A stretch of DNA of 35,755 nt from Gemmatimonadota bacterium (lineage in GTDB: Bacteria > Gemmatimonadota > Gemmatimonadetes > Longimicrobiales > Gaopeijiaceae). The first letter of the stretch is position 1. The number at the start of each line of letters is the position of its first letter. The position numbers were made by a program, and so were the translations under genes. Of this stretch, positions 23,688 through 32,059 are shown one piece after another. The DNA lies in assembly GCA_022826005.1 (NCBI GenBank), contig JAJDVT010000042.1, forward strand, positions 1 through 35,755, written 5' to 3'. The notes under the pieces were generated by a model. That model was not told where the DNA came from and made no database searches. It saw nothing but the letters and a program-made list of their open reading frames with translations.

Positions 23688-24875
23688 CTATGGCCGACCC
23701 CGACCGGCTCCTCCGAGCGCATCCTCGAAGGCCGCGACGAGGGCGTGGACGTCTCCGCGGGTGTTGTAGACGTTGGGCGACACGCGCACACTCGCTCCCC
23801 GAAACGACACGCCCACGCGGTGGCGGGCCAGGGCGGTCCTGAGACGGTCCACGTCCGCCCCGCGGGGCAGGCCGAGACCGAAGAGGTGCGGACTGCGCCA
23901 GCGGGAGTTCTCCACGCGCACGCCCAGGTCGCGGAGGCGGGCGAACGCGCCGTCCATCAGGGCGGTGCAGTAGGCGGACACCCGCTCCGGGCGCCACTCC
24001 AGTACCAGGTCCAGCGATGCGGAGAGCGCCGGGATGAGGGCGAAGTTGCTGCGCTGGCCTACGTCGAAGCGCAGCGCGCCCGGCTGGTATTCGTCCACGT
24101 AGTCGACCAGGCCGGCGAAGTTCTCGGAGCCACGGCGGGCGATCCAGGTCTCCTCGAGCGGGACTCCGCCAAGGTAACGGTCGCCGAACCAGGCGAGCGA
24201 CAGGGAGTAGGGGCCGAGCAGCCACTTGTACCCGGCCACGATCAGTGCGTCGGGATCGAGCCTGGCGACGTCGAGCGGCGCGGCCCCGACCGTCTGCGTC
24301 CCGTCGAGGACCAGCGCGGCGCCGACTTCGCGAGTGCGCGCGCGGACGGCCTCGAGGTCGAAGCGGGTGCCGTCCGTCCAGTGCACGGTTCCCATCGCCA
24401 CCGCGACGGTGCCGGCGTCGATCCGGTCGAGGATGCGGTCGGTCCAGCCCTCGCCGCGGGGCGCCTCGCCCGGAGGCGCCGCCACGCGCAGCTCGCCACC
24501 CTGATCGGCGACCAGGCGCCGCCACGGGTACACGTTCCCGGGGAACTGTTCGTGCACGACAACGATGTTGCTCCCCAGCCCGGCGAACGTGTTGCGCGCA
24601 ATCGTGGACACCGCGTACGACACCGAGGGCACGGTCGCGATCCGGTTCGGCTCGGCCGCCCCGATGAGGCGCGCGAACCGCTCGCGCACCCCGTCGACCG
24701 GCGCGAAGAAGTCCTCCGGAGTAACCGCCTGCGGGAAGCGCTTGGCGCGGAGACCTTCGATCCCGGCCCGCTCGGCCACCCGCGGGAGCGGCCCCATGTA
24801 GGCGCAGTTCAGGTAGTGGAAGTCGTCCGGGAGGGAAAAGTGGTGGCGCTGGCCGGGGAGCGGGCCGGGGCTCAC
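23688..24875 (-). CDS. Class V aminotransferase / cysteine desulfurase-like PLP enzyme
   Basis: The 395-residue product (from GTG at 24875, overlapping the preceding stop in GTGA) has the class V fold: YLNCAYMGPLP at the start, a LDGTQTVGAAPLD strand with the PLP-binding Asp (about 191), and AGYKWLLGPY with the Schiff-base Lys (about 217). The C-terminus contains RVENSRWRSPHLFGL and GVSFRGASVRVSPNVYNT. The substrate cannot be told from sequence; related enzymes act on kynurenine, isopenicillin-like or sulfur-containing amino acids. It closes an operon with a TAXI-TRAP importer, so it may process the imported compound. An upstream GTG at 24905 is an alternative start. Confidence 0.85.
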   Translation of the reverse strand: MSPGPLPGQRHHFSLPDDFHYLNCAYMGPLPRVAERAGIEGLRAKRFPQAVTPEDFFAPVDGVRERFARLIGAAEPNRIATVPSVSYAVSTIARNTFAGLGSNIVVVHEQFPGNVYPWRRLVADQGGELRVAAPPGEAPRGEGWTDRILDRIDAGTVAVAMGTVHWTDGTRFDLEAVRARTREVGAALVLDGTQTVGAAPLDVARLDPDALIVAGYKWLLGPYSLSLAWFGDRYLGGVPLEETWIARRGSENFAGLVDYVDEYQPGALRFDVGQRSNFALIPALSASLDLVLEWRPERVSAYCTALMDGAFARLRDLGVRVENSRWRSPHLFGLGLPRGADVDRLRTALARHRVGVSFRGASVRVSPNVYNTRGDVHALVAAFEDALGGAGRGRP

Positions 24876-25903
24876 GAGCCGCCCGGCAGGTTGGCCTCGA
24901 CCCACGCCTGCGTGACGTCGTGCAGTGTGATAGGCGCGTCGCGCAGCGCCTCCATGTGGATCTGATGCACCATCTCGTGCACCTGCGCGAGTTCGGCCCG
25001 CTCATCCGTCAGGAGCCGCAACACCCCCGCGACCACCTCGTCCGGGAGCTCGGCCATCGCCACCACCCAGTTCATGACCCCGGCCGTGTGCAGCGGCTCG
25101 TCGGCGCCCGGGTAGATCCCGGCCGGGATCTCGCCGTGGACGTAGTAGGGGTATTTCTCGCGCAGGGCGTCTACCCTGGCCGGCTCCATGGCGATGAGGC
25201 GCGCGCCCCCGGTGGTGGTCGCTTCCAGCACCGCCGCGGCCGGGTATCCCACCGAGATGATCGCCGCGTCGATGGCGCCGTCCTTCAGCGCCGTGGCCGA
25301 CTCGGGGAAGGTGAGGTAGCGGGGCGTGATATCGTCGTAGGTCAGCCCGTACGCCTCCAGGATCTGCCGGGACATCTGCTCGGTGCCGCTCCCCGGCGGA
25401 CCCACCGACACGATCCCCCCGGCGAGGTCCGCCAGCGAGATGGCGGTGGAGCCGCGCTTCACCACGATGTGCGTCATGTTCGGGTAGAGCGGGGCCAGAA
25501 TCCTCAGATCCGCCACCGGTTCAGGGTAGTCCTGACCGCCCGAAAACGCTTCGAAGACGGTGTTGCCCGTGGCAAACGCCAGGTCCGTCTGCCGCCCGCG
25601 CAGCCGGTTGACGTTCTCGACCGACCCTCCGCTCACCTCGGCCGTGTACTGGCGCGCCGGGTCGGATACGGAGAGGCGCGCGGCCATCGCCCCGCCGAGG
25701 GGGTAGTAGATGCCGCCGGTGCTGGCGGTCCCGAGGCTGAGAAACTGGCGGGAGCCGGCGTCGGAGCAGGCGGTGGAGACGGCCAGTGTGGCGAGGGCCA
25801 GTGTGGCGAGCGAAAGCACGCGGGTGCGCGGTGGCGCGCCGAGTGCCCCGTAGAGAGGGGCGCCGGTCTGGCGATGGCGATGGAATCGGTTGCCGAGGGT
25901 CAT
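24872..25903 (-). CDS. TAXI family TRAP transporter substrate-binding lipoprotein
   Basis: The 343-residue product has a long N-terminus and a lipobox-like cysteine (STAC, about residue 46), then the TAXI signature LGTASTGGIYYPLGGAMA (about 57-74). Further typical features are LAFATGNTVFEAF, VSVGPPGSGTEQMSRQILEAYG and AAIISVGYPAAAV. TAXI proteins bind a carboxylate substrate outside the membrane and hand it to a fused TRAP permease. It overlaps the permease stop in ATGA (25900-25903). The N-terminal 40 residues have no clear counterpart and the true start may be internal. Confidence 0.88.
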   Translation of the reverse strand: MTLGNRFHRHRQTGAPLYGALGAPPRTRVLSLATLALATLAVSTACSDAGSRQFLSLGTASTGGIYYPLGGAMAARLSVSDPARQYTAEVSGGSVENVNRLRGRQTDLAFATGNTVFEAFSGGQDYPEPVADLRILAPLYPNMTHIVVKRGSTAISLADLAGGIVSVGPPGSGTEQMSRQILEAYGLTYDDITPRYLTFPESATALKDGAIDAAIISVGYPAAAVLEATTTGGARLIAMEPARVDALREKYPYYVHGEIPAGIYPGADEPLHTAGVMNWVVAMAELPDEVVAGVLRLLTDERAELAQVHEMVHQIHMEALRDAPITLHDVTQAWVEANLPGGS

Positions 25904-27780
25904 GTGTTATCACGTGGCGAAGGTGTGTTATCACGGCTCACGCCGAGGAAGGCGGCTCCGAGCAGCAGCGCGAGGCCGATCCCGTCCCATATGAGGCCTG
26001 GGGCGATCAGGGCGATCGCCGCACCCAGGAGCACGATCCTGCGCCAGAGCGCGAGCGGGCCGGTCACGTGGCCGATCACGGCGCCCGCGAGAGCCACCAC
26101 CCCGATGAGCGCGGTCAGCGTCGTGGTCGCAATTTCGGCCGGCGATCCCGCAAGGATCAAGGGGGGCGCGTAGATGAACATGAACGGCACCAGGAACCCC
26201 GCCGACGCGAGGCCCATCGCGGTCCAGGCCGTCTTCAGGGGGGGCGAGTCAGCGATCCCGGCCGCGGCGTAGGCGGCAAGCGACACCGGTGGCGTGACGT
26301 TCGAGATGCACCCGAAGTAGAAGATGAAGAGGTGCGCGCCGAGGAGCGGAACACCGAGTTCGACGAGGGCGGGGGCGCCGAGCGCCGCCAGCACCACGTA
26401 GGCGGCGGTGGTGGGGAGTCCCATGCCGAGGATGATGGAACCGATAGCGGTGAGGATCAGGGCGATCATCAGGTTCCCCTGCGACACGACCACGATCAGC
26501 TCCGACATCCTCAGCCCGATCCCGGTCAGCGACGCCACCCCCACGACGATCCCCGCGGCGGCGCAGGCCGCGGCGACCTGCACCGCGCCGGAGCCCGCCT
26601 TCTTCAGCGCGCGGCCGACCTTGCCCCCGTCCGGCCGCGTCCCCGGCACCGCGTATGCCGCCAACAGCGACACCACGACCCCCCAGAACGCGGCCCGCAT
26701 CGGCGAGCGCCCCAGCGCCAGCATCACCACGATGATGATGACCGGGAGGAGAAGGTGGATGCGCGACAGCACCGCCTCGTCCCGCGTGTCGGCCGACCCC
26801 CTCAGCCCCACCTTGGTCGCGCGGAAGTGGATGGCCCAGAGCAGCGCCGCGTAGTAGAGGACGGCGGGGATCGCGGCCGCCAGCGCGACGCGCGCGTAGG
26901 GGATGTTCGTCCAGGTCGCGAGGATGAACGCGCCCGCGCCCATCACGGGCGGCATGAGCTGGCCGCCGGTGCTCGCCGCCGCCTCGATCGCGCCCGCGAA
27001 GAAGGGGCGGAAGCCGGAGCGGCGCATCAGCGGGATGGTGAAGGTGCCGGTCGTGACCACGTTGGCGACCGCGCTGCCGGAGAGCGATCCCATGAACGCG
27101 CTCGCCACCGCGGCGGTCTTGGCGGGGCCGCCGCGGGTGCGTCCCGCCACGCGGTCCGCGAGCCCGATCAGCAGCGCGCCGCCCCCGGCGACGTCCAGAA
27201 AGGCGCCGAAGAGGACGAAGAGGAAGACGAAGTCCGCCGAGACGCCGAGCGGGACGCCCCAGATCCCCTCGGTGGAGAGGAAGAGCTGCTCGATGAGGCG
27301 CCCGGGGTTGTAGCCCCGGTGCGCCAGGATGCCGGGCAGCCACGGGCCCAGCAGCGCGTACGCGAGCGCCCCTGTCGCGACCACGACGAGTCCCCACCCG
27401 GTCGCCCGTTTCGCGAGGAGGAGGACCATCGCGACCACCACCGCGCCCGCCCCCAGGTCCAGCGCGGTGGGGCTCCCCGAGCGCGACACCAGCGCCTCGT
27501 GCTGTGAGACCAGGTAGAGCGCGCAGAAGACCAGGGCCGCGCCGAGGGCGGCGTTGAGGGCCCAGCCGCGCCAGGATCGGGGGAGGGTTCGCACCCCGAC
27601 GCCGAGGAAGGCGAGCGTCCCCATGAGGGCCAGGTGGACGGGGCGCTGCACCAGGGCCGTGAAGGGTGCGAACCCCGCGCCGTAGAGGTGGAAGACGGCG
27701 GCGGCCGCGGCGACGGCGAGGACCGCGTGGCCGCGCCGGTGGGCGGACCCCGCTCCGTGCTCCGGCGCCGGCGTCGTCAC
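25900..27780 (-). CDS. TRAP transporter fused 4TM/12TM permease (TAXI type)
   Basis: The 626-residue product has more than a dozen membrane helices. An N-terminal four-helix small-subunit part (about 20-180) is fused to the large subunit, marked by FDVAGGGALLIGLADRV-like FLDVAGGGALLIGLADRVAGRTRGGPAKTAAVASAFMGSLSGSAVANVVTTG (split across a loop) and GMGLPTTAAYVVLAALGAPAL. Fusion of DctQ and DctM parts is usual for TAXI systems. It imports substrate using the sodium or proton gradient. The start is GTG at 27780; it overlaps the TAXI gene and lies 25 bp after the Yip1-like gene. Confidence 0.9.
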   Translation of the reverse strand: MTTPAPEHGAGSAHRRGHAVLAVAAAAAVFHLYGAGFAPFTALVQRPVHLALMGTLAFLGVGVRTLPRSWRGWALNAALGAALVFCALYLVSQHEALVSRSGSPTALDLGAGAVVVAMVLLLAKRATGWGLVVVATGALAYALLGPWLPGILAHRGYNPGRLIEQLFLSTEGIWGVPLGVSADFVFLFVLFGAFLDVAGGGALLIGLADRVAGRTRGGPAKTAAVASAFMGSLSGSAVANVVTTGTFTIPLMRRSGFRPFFAGAIEAAASTGGQLMPPVMGAGAFILATWTNIPYARVALAAAIPAVLYYAALLWAIHFRATKVGLRGSADTRDEAVLSRIHLLLPVIIIVVMLALGRSPMRAAFWGVVVSLLAAYAVPGTRPDGGKVGRALKKAGSGAVQVAAACAAAGIVVGVASLTGIGLRMSELIVVVSQGNLMIALILTAIGSIILGMGLPTTAAYVVLAALGAPALVELGVPLLGAHLFIFYFGCISNVTPPVSLAAYAAAGIADSPPLKTAWTAMGLASAGFLVPFMFIYAPPLILAGSPAEIATTTLTALIGVVALAGAVIGHVTGPLALWRRIVLLGAAIALIAPGLIWDGIGLALLLGAAFLGVSRDNTPSPRDNT

Positions 27781-27805
27781 TCGGCTGTCCGTGACTCCGC
27801 GTCAG

Positions 27806-28504
27806 CTAGAATGAGGGAGAAAACGCGGTCGCGCACCCCGCGCAAGCGAGCCCGAGAATCACCTGAATCACCAACATGATCGCCACCGTCGAGCCCGCGC
27901 TGCGTTGGGGGTCGAGCGCGGCCAGCCCTATTCCCGCGGCGACGCCCATCCAGAGATAGAAGAGTTGCAACTGGGTGAGGAAAGCGAACAGGAAGCCGTC
28001 GGACAGGAACGGGAAAAAGGTCCCGATGGAAAGTGTGGTCTCGAAACTCGCGGTGCGGATCCAGAGCGGCAGGTGCACCGCCGATCCTGCCAGGCCCACG
28101 ATGCCGACGTGGGAGATGACCGAGAGATGCTGCTTGAAGCGCGCATTGTCGCCGCGCATGAAGACCAGGATCACGTAGGTGACCACGCTGATCACCAATG
28201 GAATGACCAGGAAGGCCAGCAGCGTTCCGATGGGGGCCGCGATCCGGGCACCGGCCGCGGCATCGTCCAGGTCCGCCCCGCTGAGCCCGCCGGCGGCCAT
28301 TTGCGCTTCCCACACCTCTGGAGGAACCAAAGTGAACACCGCCCCCATCCCGGCCGCAACGAACAGCGTCATCGGGAACCAGGCGGGGTTCTTCCCAAGC
28401 GCTTCGAACAGCCGGCCCGGCTGCACGAAGACCATCCACAGGCGGTTCAGGAAGTTGGGTCGCGGGGGCGGCGCCTCTTCGGGTTGCGCGGTGTAGTCGT
28501 CCAT
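27806..28504 (-). CDS. Yip1 family membrane protein
   Basis: The 232-residue product has a cytoplasmic proline-rich N-terminus followed by NRLWMVFVQPGRLFEALGKNPAW, the entry motif of the Yip1 family, and about five membrane helices (about 42-62, 95-115, 130-150, 165-190, 200-222). Bacterial Yip1 proteins are of unknown function. The gene starts 4 bp after the stop of the exported paralogue at 28509 and is followed by the TRAP permease, so it is part of the same operon. Confidence 0.8.
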   Translation of the reverse strand: MDDYTAQPEEAPPPRPNFLNRLWMVFVQPGRLFEALGKNPAWFPMTLFVAAGMGAVFTLVPPEVWEAQMAAGGLSGADLDDAAAGARIAAPIGTLLAFLVIPLVISVVTYVILVFMRGDNARFKQHLSVISHVGIVGLAGSAVHLPLWIRTASFETTLSIGTFFPFLSDGFLFAFLTQLQLFYLWMGVAAGIGLAALDPQRSAGSTVAIMLVIQVILGLACAGCATAFSPSF

Positions 28505-28508
28505 CGTC

Positions 28509-29318
28509 TCAATTCTCCAGCGTCAGTCGGGTTGTTGCGGTCATCTCGAGGCCGCCCGCTGTACCGTCGGGCGCGGTCGCGCTGCCCTCGGTCCTGCGGG
28601 TAATCACCGAAGATGCCATCAGGCCCCTTTCGATGTCCCACAGGTAGTGCCCCGTTTCCGTCCCGGTGAGTGTCATGGTCATGTCAAGACTGGGCATCGA
28701 CATCGTGGTCTCGCCAGATACCGCGACCCTGAGGTGGGGCCGGCCATCGTGGGTGACCTCGCCCTCCAGGGTGTAGGTGTAGACGATCACCCTCTCCCCT
28801 CCGTCCCCGACTGAGACGTTCACTGTGTCGACCCACGTGTCGCCGGTGCTGGCGCTTCCGCCAGGGAGGCGCGGGAACACAACCTCGTGCGGATCCACGA
28901 GCATGGGCAGTTCAGAGCCCGCTCGCCGCGGCGCCGTCATGACATCGGCCAGTCCCCCTGGTGCCAGCACAACCTCGAAGCTGCTCGTCAAACCAGCCAT
29001 TTCCCGGGACATGCTCGTCATCGTGCCCATGGGGTCGCGCAACCGCGCCTCGAAAGCACCCAGTTCGGCGGTCACTCGCACGCCCTGCCCGTCGGCGGCA
29101 AAGGTCAGCGAATAGTTGAAGCTGCTCCCTGACCGAAGCTCCAATGGGCCCATGGGGCTCCCCAAGATCACCATCTTCGTGCTGTCAACGATCTGATAGG
29201 TCGCCGTAGCCCGGGACGGGAGGCCGTAGGACAACTGCTGGCCGCGGACGGCCGAAGAGGGCAACAGGGCGGACGCCGCGAGCGCCGCAGTCAGGGCTGA
29301 CGGGGCAAATCGGTACAT
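28509..29318 (-). CDS. Exported protein, paralogue D of a four-member family
   Basis: The 269-residue product has a signal peptide ending near SAVRGQQ and the skeleton shared with paralogues A-C: LSYGLPSRATATYQIVDS, GDTWVDTVNVSV, YTYTLEGEVTHDGRPHLRVAVSGE, and TGHYLWDIERGLMASS. Here the motif is VPSPP-like but reads LPSRA. ATG at 29318 follows GGAG at 7 bp; the open frame further upstream has no such site. It opens the operon leading into Yip1, TRAP permease, TAXI protein and PLP enzyme, about 13 kb from its relatives. Confidence 0.75.
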   Translation of the reverse strand: MYRFAPSALTAALAASALLPSSAVRGQQLSYGLPSRATATYQIVDSTKMVILGSPMGPLELRSGSSFNYSLTFAADGQGVRVTAELGAFEARLRDPMGTMTSMSREMAGLTSSFEVVLAPGGLADVMTAPRRAGSELPMLVDPHEVVFPRLPGGSASTGDTWVDTVNVSVGDGGERVIVYTYTLEGEVTHDGRPHLRVAVSGETTMSMPSLDMTMTLTGTETGHYLWDIERGLMASSVITRRTEGSATAPDGTAGGLEMTATTRLTLEN

Positions 29319-29579
29319 GATCGACTCCAGGTCGGGGGTCGACGCGGGGGCCGCAGGGCGCCATCCGCATCCGGTCGACCGCGCGGCGAACCTACCCCGT
29401 ACGGGTCCCCCGGGCAAGACCGACTGACAGCAGGAGCCGGTGCAAGTCGCCGAGCCACCCGGGCGCCCGGCCGGTTGCGGTCTTCCGGCCCCGCCAGGCC
29501 GCGCTGGCCGAGCCACCATGAAGCCGTTATCCTATTCGGCCCTTGAGCACCGAAGCAGGACCGACTCCCCCGAGGCAAG

Positions 29580-30146
29580 ATGAGCTACCGTACCAACCCT
29601 GACAGGATCCTTGAAAATATCGACCGCGCACGCAGCCGGGATATCGAGCGCGCGCTGTCGCTTAATGACCGCCAGGCCCGCGGGAGGGAGCTCGACACTG
29701 AGGTTCCCGAAGGAGACGCGACGACGCCCGAGCGCCTGCGCCGGATCTTCGGGCTGGTCGACGCCGGATACCGCCGGGCGGCGCAGGGCACGGAGATGAT
29801 CCCGCTCGCGAACCGCTTCCGCGCGATCGGCGACATCTCGCACCACTGGGCGCGCGGCGACGTGAGCGTTTCCGTCCACTACCACGACTCCGAGCGCCGG
29901 GACGACGTGGGGGTCGTGCCCTTCGAGATCACCCCCCGCGACCTCGAGGAGGCAAAGAAGACGACCCGCACCAGCCGCCCGGATGTGAATGCGATGAAGG
30001 TGCTCCGGCTGCGGCTCCGCGACGGCGTTCTGGCGGCCTACCGGAAGGTCGAGCCCCGTCTGCGCGACGCGCTCAAGGAGCGGGCCGATCTGGGCCACCT
30101 GGAGGCGGAGATCACGCTGGACCTGCGTCCGCAGGCGAACGAATAG
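29580..30146 (+). CDS. Protein of unknown function
   Basis: The 188-residue product is rich in Arg, Asp and Glu. The first half is mostly helical (LRRIFGLVDAGYRRAAQG), a short central beta part contains DVSVSVHYHDSERRDDVGVVPFEI, and a helical end contains VEPRLRDALKERADL. There is no signal peptide, membrane segment or known motif. GAGG precedes the ATG at 29580 and the frame has good codon bias. It lies 75 bp upstream of the secretion ATPase on the same strand and diverges from paralogue D. Confidence 0.6.
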   Translation: MSYRTNPDRILENIDRARSRDIERALSLNDRQARGRELDTEVPEGDATTPERLRRIFGLVDAGYRRAAQGTEMIPLANRFRAIGDISHHWARGDVSVSVHYHDSERRDDVGVVPFEITPRDLEEAKKTTRTSRPDVNAMKVLRLRLRDGVLAAYRKVEPRLRDALKERADLGHLEAEITLDLRPQANE

Positions 30147-30221
30147 GGGGCGTTGCCGGTTTCCCGGCAGCGCGCCCATCCAGCCATGTAATCGCCCCTC
30201 GCCAGCCGCCACCTTGGTCGC

Positions 30222-31994
30222 ATGACGGCGACAGGGGACGAACTGCTCGGAAAGCTCCTCGTAGACGGGGGAGCGCTGACTGCTTCGGCGCTCGCGAGTG
30301 CGCGCGAGGAGCAGCGGCGGTCGGGGCGCGGCCTGGGGGAGATCCTGCTGCGCAAGGGGCTCGTCGACGAAGTCGAGGTGGCGAGGGCGCTGGCGACACA
30401 GCTGGGGCTCGCCTACCTGGCACCCCCTCTGGCGCCCGATCCGAAGGCGCTGAAGAAGGTCGAGCCGGGGCTGGCGCGGGCCAAGGGGGTCCTGCCGCTG
30501 GCGCTCAAGGGGCGGCAGTTGACGGTCGCCATGGCCAATCCCCTCGACACCGAGGTGATCGACGAACTGCGCTTTCGCTCCGGGTGTCATGTGGAGGTGG
30601 TGGTGGCGCCGCCCTCGGCGGTGGCCCAGAGGGTGCGCGACGTGTATGGCGGGGAACTCCCGGAACTCCTCGACCGCCTCGGCTCCCTGGCCGCCCCGGA
30701 GGGAAGGGGGGGGCTGCGCGTCCTTGAACAGGAGGCCAGCGCCGGGCCCATCGTCAGGATCGTCGACCACCTGATCTCGACGGCAATCGACAGTCGCGCA
30801 AGCGACATCCACATCGAGACACTCGGGGCCGGTTCGCGGGTCCGGCTGCGCGTCGACGGCCTGCTGGCCACGGCCACCGAGCTGCCGCCGGGCACCCACG
30901 GCGCGGCGATATCGCGCGTGAAGATCATGGCCGGGCTCGACATCTCGGTGCGCCGAAGGCCTCAGGACGGGGGGTTCACCGTCCGGCGCGGGAACGCGGA
31001 GCTGACCGTCAGGGTGTCCACCATCCCCACGCATCTGGGTGAAAAGGCCGTACTGCGCCTCCTCGACCCCGGTGACGCGCCGGCCGACCTGTCCTCGCTC
31101 GGGCTGTCCTCGAGCGATCTCGCCCGCCTGCGCCAGGTCCTCGCGCGGCGGCAGGGCGCGCTCCTCGCGGCGGGCCCGACCGGTTGCGGCAAGACGACGA
31201 CGCTCTCAGCCGCGGTGGCGGAGCTGTCCGGCGCGAAGATCAACATCGTCACCCTGGAGGACCCCATCGAGTACCGGTTTCCGGGCGTCGCGCAGATGGA
31301 GATCGACAACAAGGCGGGGGTCGACTTCCCGTCCGGACTGCGCGCGATCCTGCGGCAGGATCCGGATGTGATCCTGGTCGGGGAGATTCGTGACCGGGAG
31401 ACGGCGGAGATCGCGATGTCGGCGGCGGTGACCGGCCACCTCGTGCTGACGACGATTCACACCGTCGACGCGCCGAGCGCCGTCGTGCGCCTCCTGGAAA
31501 TGGGGGTGCCGAGCTTCCTCGTGGCGGGAGGGCTGGCCGGGGTGGTGGCGCAGCGCCTGGTGCGCAGGCTGTGCTCGCGGTGCGGGGGTCGCGGCAGCGG
31601 CGAGTGCACCGTCTGCACCAACGGCTACCGGGGACGCAGCGGCGTCTTCGAGGTCTTGACGGTCGACGACGACCTGCGAACGGCCATCAACGCGGGCGCG
31701 TCCCTGACCTCGCTTCGCACCCTTGCGCGCCGCGGGGGCATGGGCTCGATGGCCCGCGACGCGATGCGCCAGGTCGCCCAGGGTGTGACCACGCCTCACG
31801 AGTCCGGCCAGATCATTGCGCTGACCCGTGGGGCCGCACCGAACTGCGAGAGCTGTCAGGCGCCGCTGCCGCCGGGGGCCGCCGGATGCCCCATGTGCGG
31901 GCGCCCGCGCGTCCACGTCTGCGCCTGCGGCGATCCGCTCGACAAGCGGTGGAGGTATTGCCCGGCGTGCCTGCGGGCCGCCACCGGGAGATAG
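30222..31994 (+). CDS. PilB/GspE-like secretion ATPase with C-terminal double zinc ribbon
   Basis: The 590-residue product has a MshEN/GspE N-terminal domain (1-150; LVDGGALTASALASAREEQRRSGRGLGEIL). An ATPase domain follows: Walker A GPTGCGKTT (318-326), Asp box TLEDPIEYRFPG, Walker B-like ILVGEIRD (384-391), His box TIHTVDA, and a tetracysteine C451-x2-C454 with C462-x2-C465. It energises pilus or type II secretion assembly. After residue 540 comes an extra tail with eight cysteines in two ribbon-like sets: C542, C545, C556, C559 and C567, C569, C580, C583. No other pilus or secretion gene adjoins it. Confidence 0.88.
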   Translation: MTATGDELLGKLLVDGGALTASALASAREEQRRSGRGLGEILLRKGLVDEVEVARALATQLGLAYLAPPLAPDPKALKKVEPGLARAKGVLPLALKGRQLTVAMANPLDTEVIDELRFRSGCHVEVVVAPPSAVAQRVRDVYGGELPELLDRLGSLAAPEGRGGLRVLEQEASAGPIVRIVDHLISTAIDSRASDIHIETLGAGSRVRLRVDGLLATATELPPGTHGAAISRVKIMAGLDISVRRRPQDGGFTVRRGNAELTVRVSTIPTHLGEKAVLRLLDPGDAPADLSSLGLSSSDLARLRQVLARRQGALLAAGPTGCGKTTTLSAAVAELSGAKINIVTLEDPIEYRFPGVAQMEIDNKAGVDFPSGLRAILRQDPDVILVGEIRDRETAEIAMSAAVTGHLVLTTIHTVDAPSAVVRLLEMGVPSFLVAGGLAGVVAQRLVRRLCSRCGGRGSGECTVCTNGYRGRSGVFEVLTVDDDLRTAINAGASLTSLRTLARRGGMGSMARDAMRQVAQGVTTPHESGQIIALTRGAAPNCESCQAPLPPGAAGCPMCGRPRVHVCACGDPLDKRWRYCPACLRAATGR

Positions 31995-32029
31995 AGGCGC
32001 GCGCCGGGGTCACCGCGGCCGGACGGCAG

Positions 32030-32054
32030 CGGGGCCGGCCGCCACCGGGCCCCG
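32030..32054. terminator. GC hairpin between convergent genes
   Basis: CGGGGCC (32030-32036) pairs with GGCCCCG (32048-32054) across an 11-nt loop, between the convergent secretion ATPase and MenC-like genes. There is no T-run. Confidence 0.3.
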
Positions 32055-32059
32055 GCGCT

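Noticed and set aside
20718-25005. Further long frames (+ 20718-23090; - 22699-25005).
   Set aside because: They cross several real genes in the wrong frame or strand and match no family.
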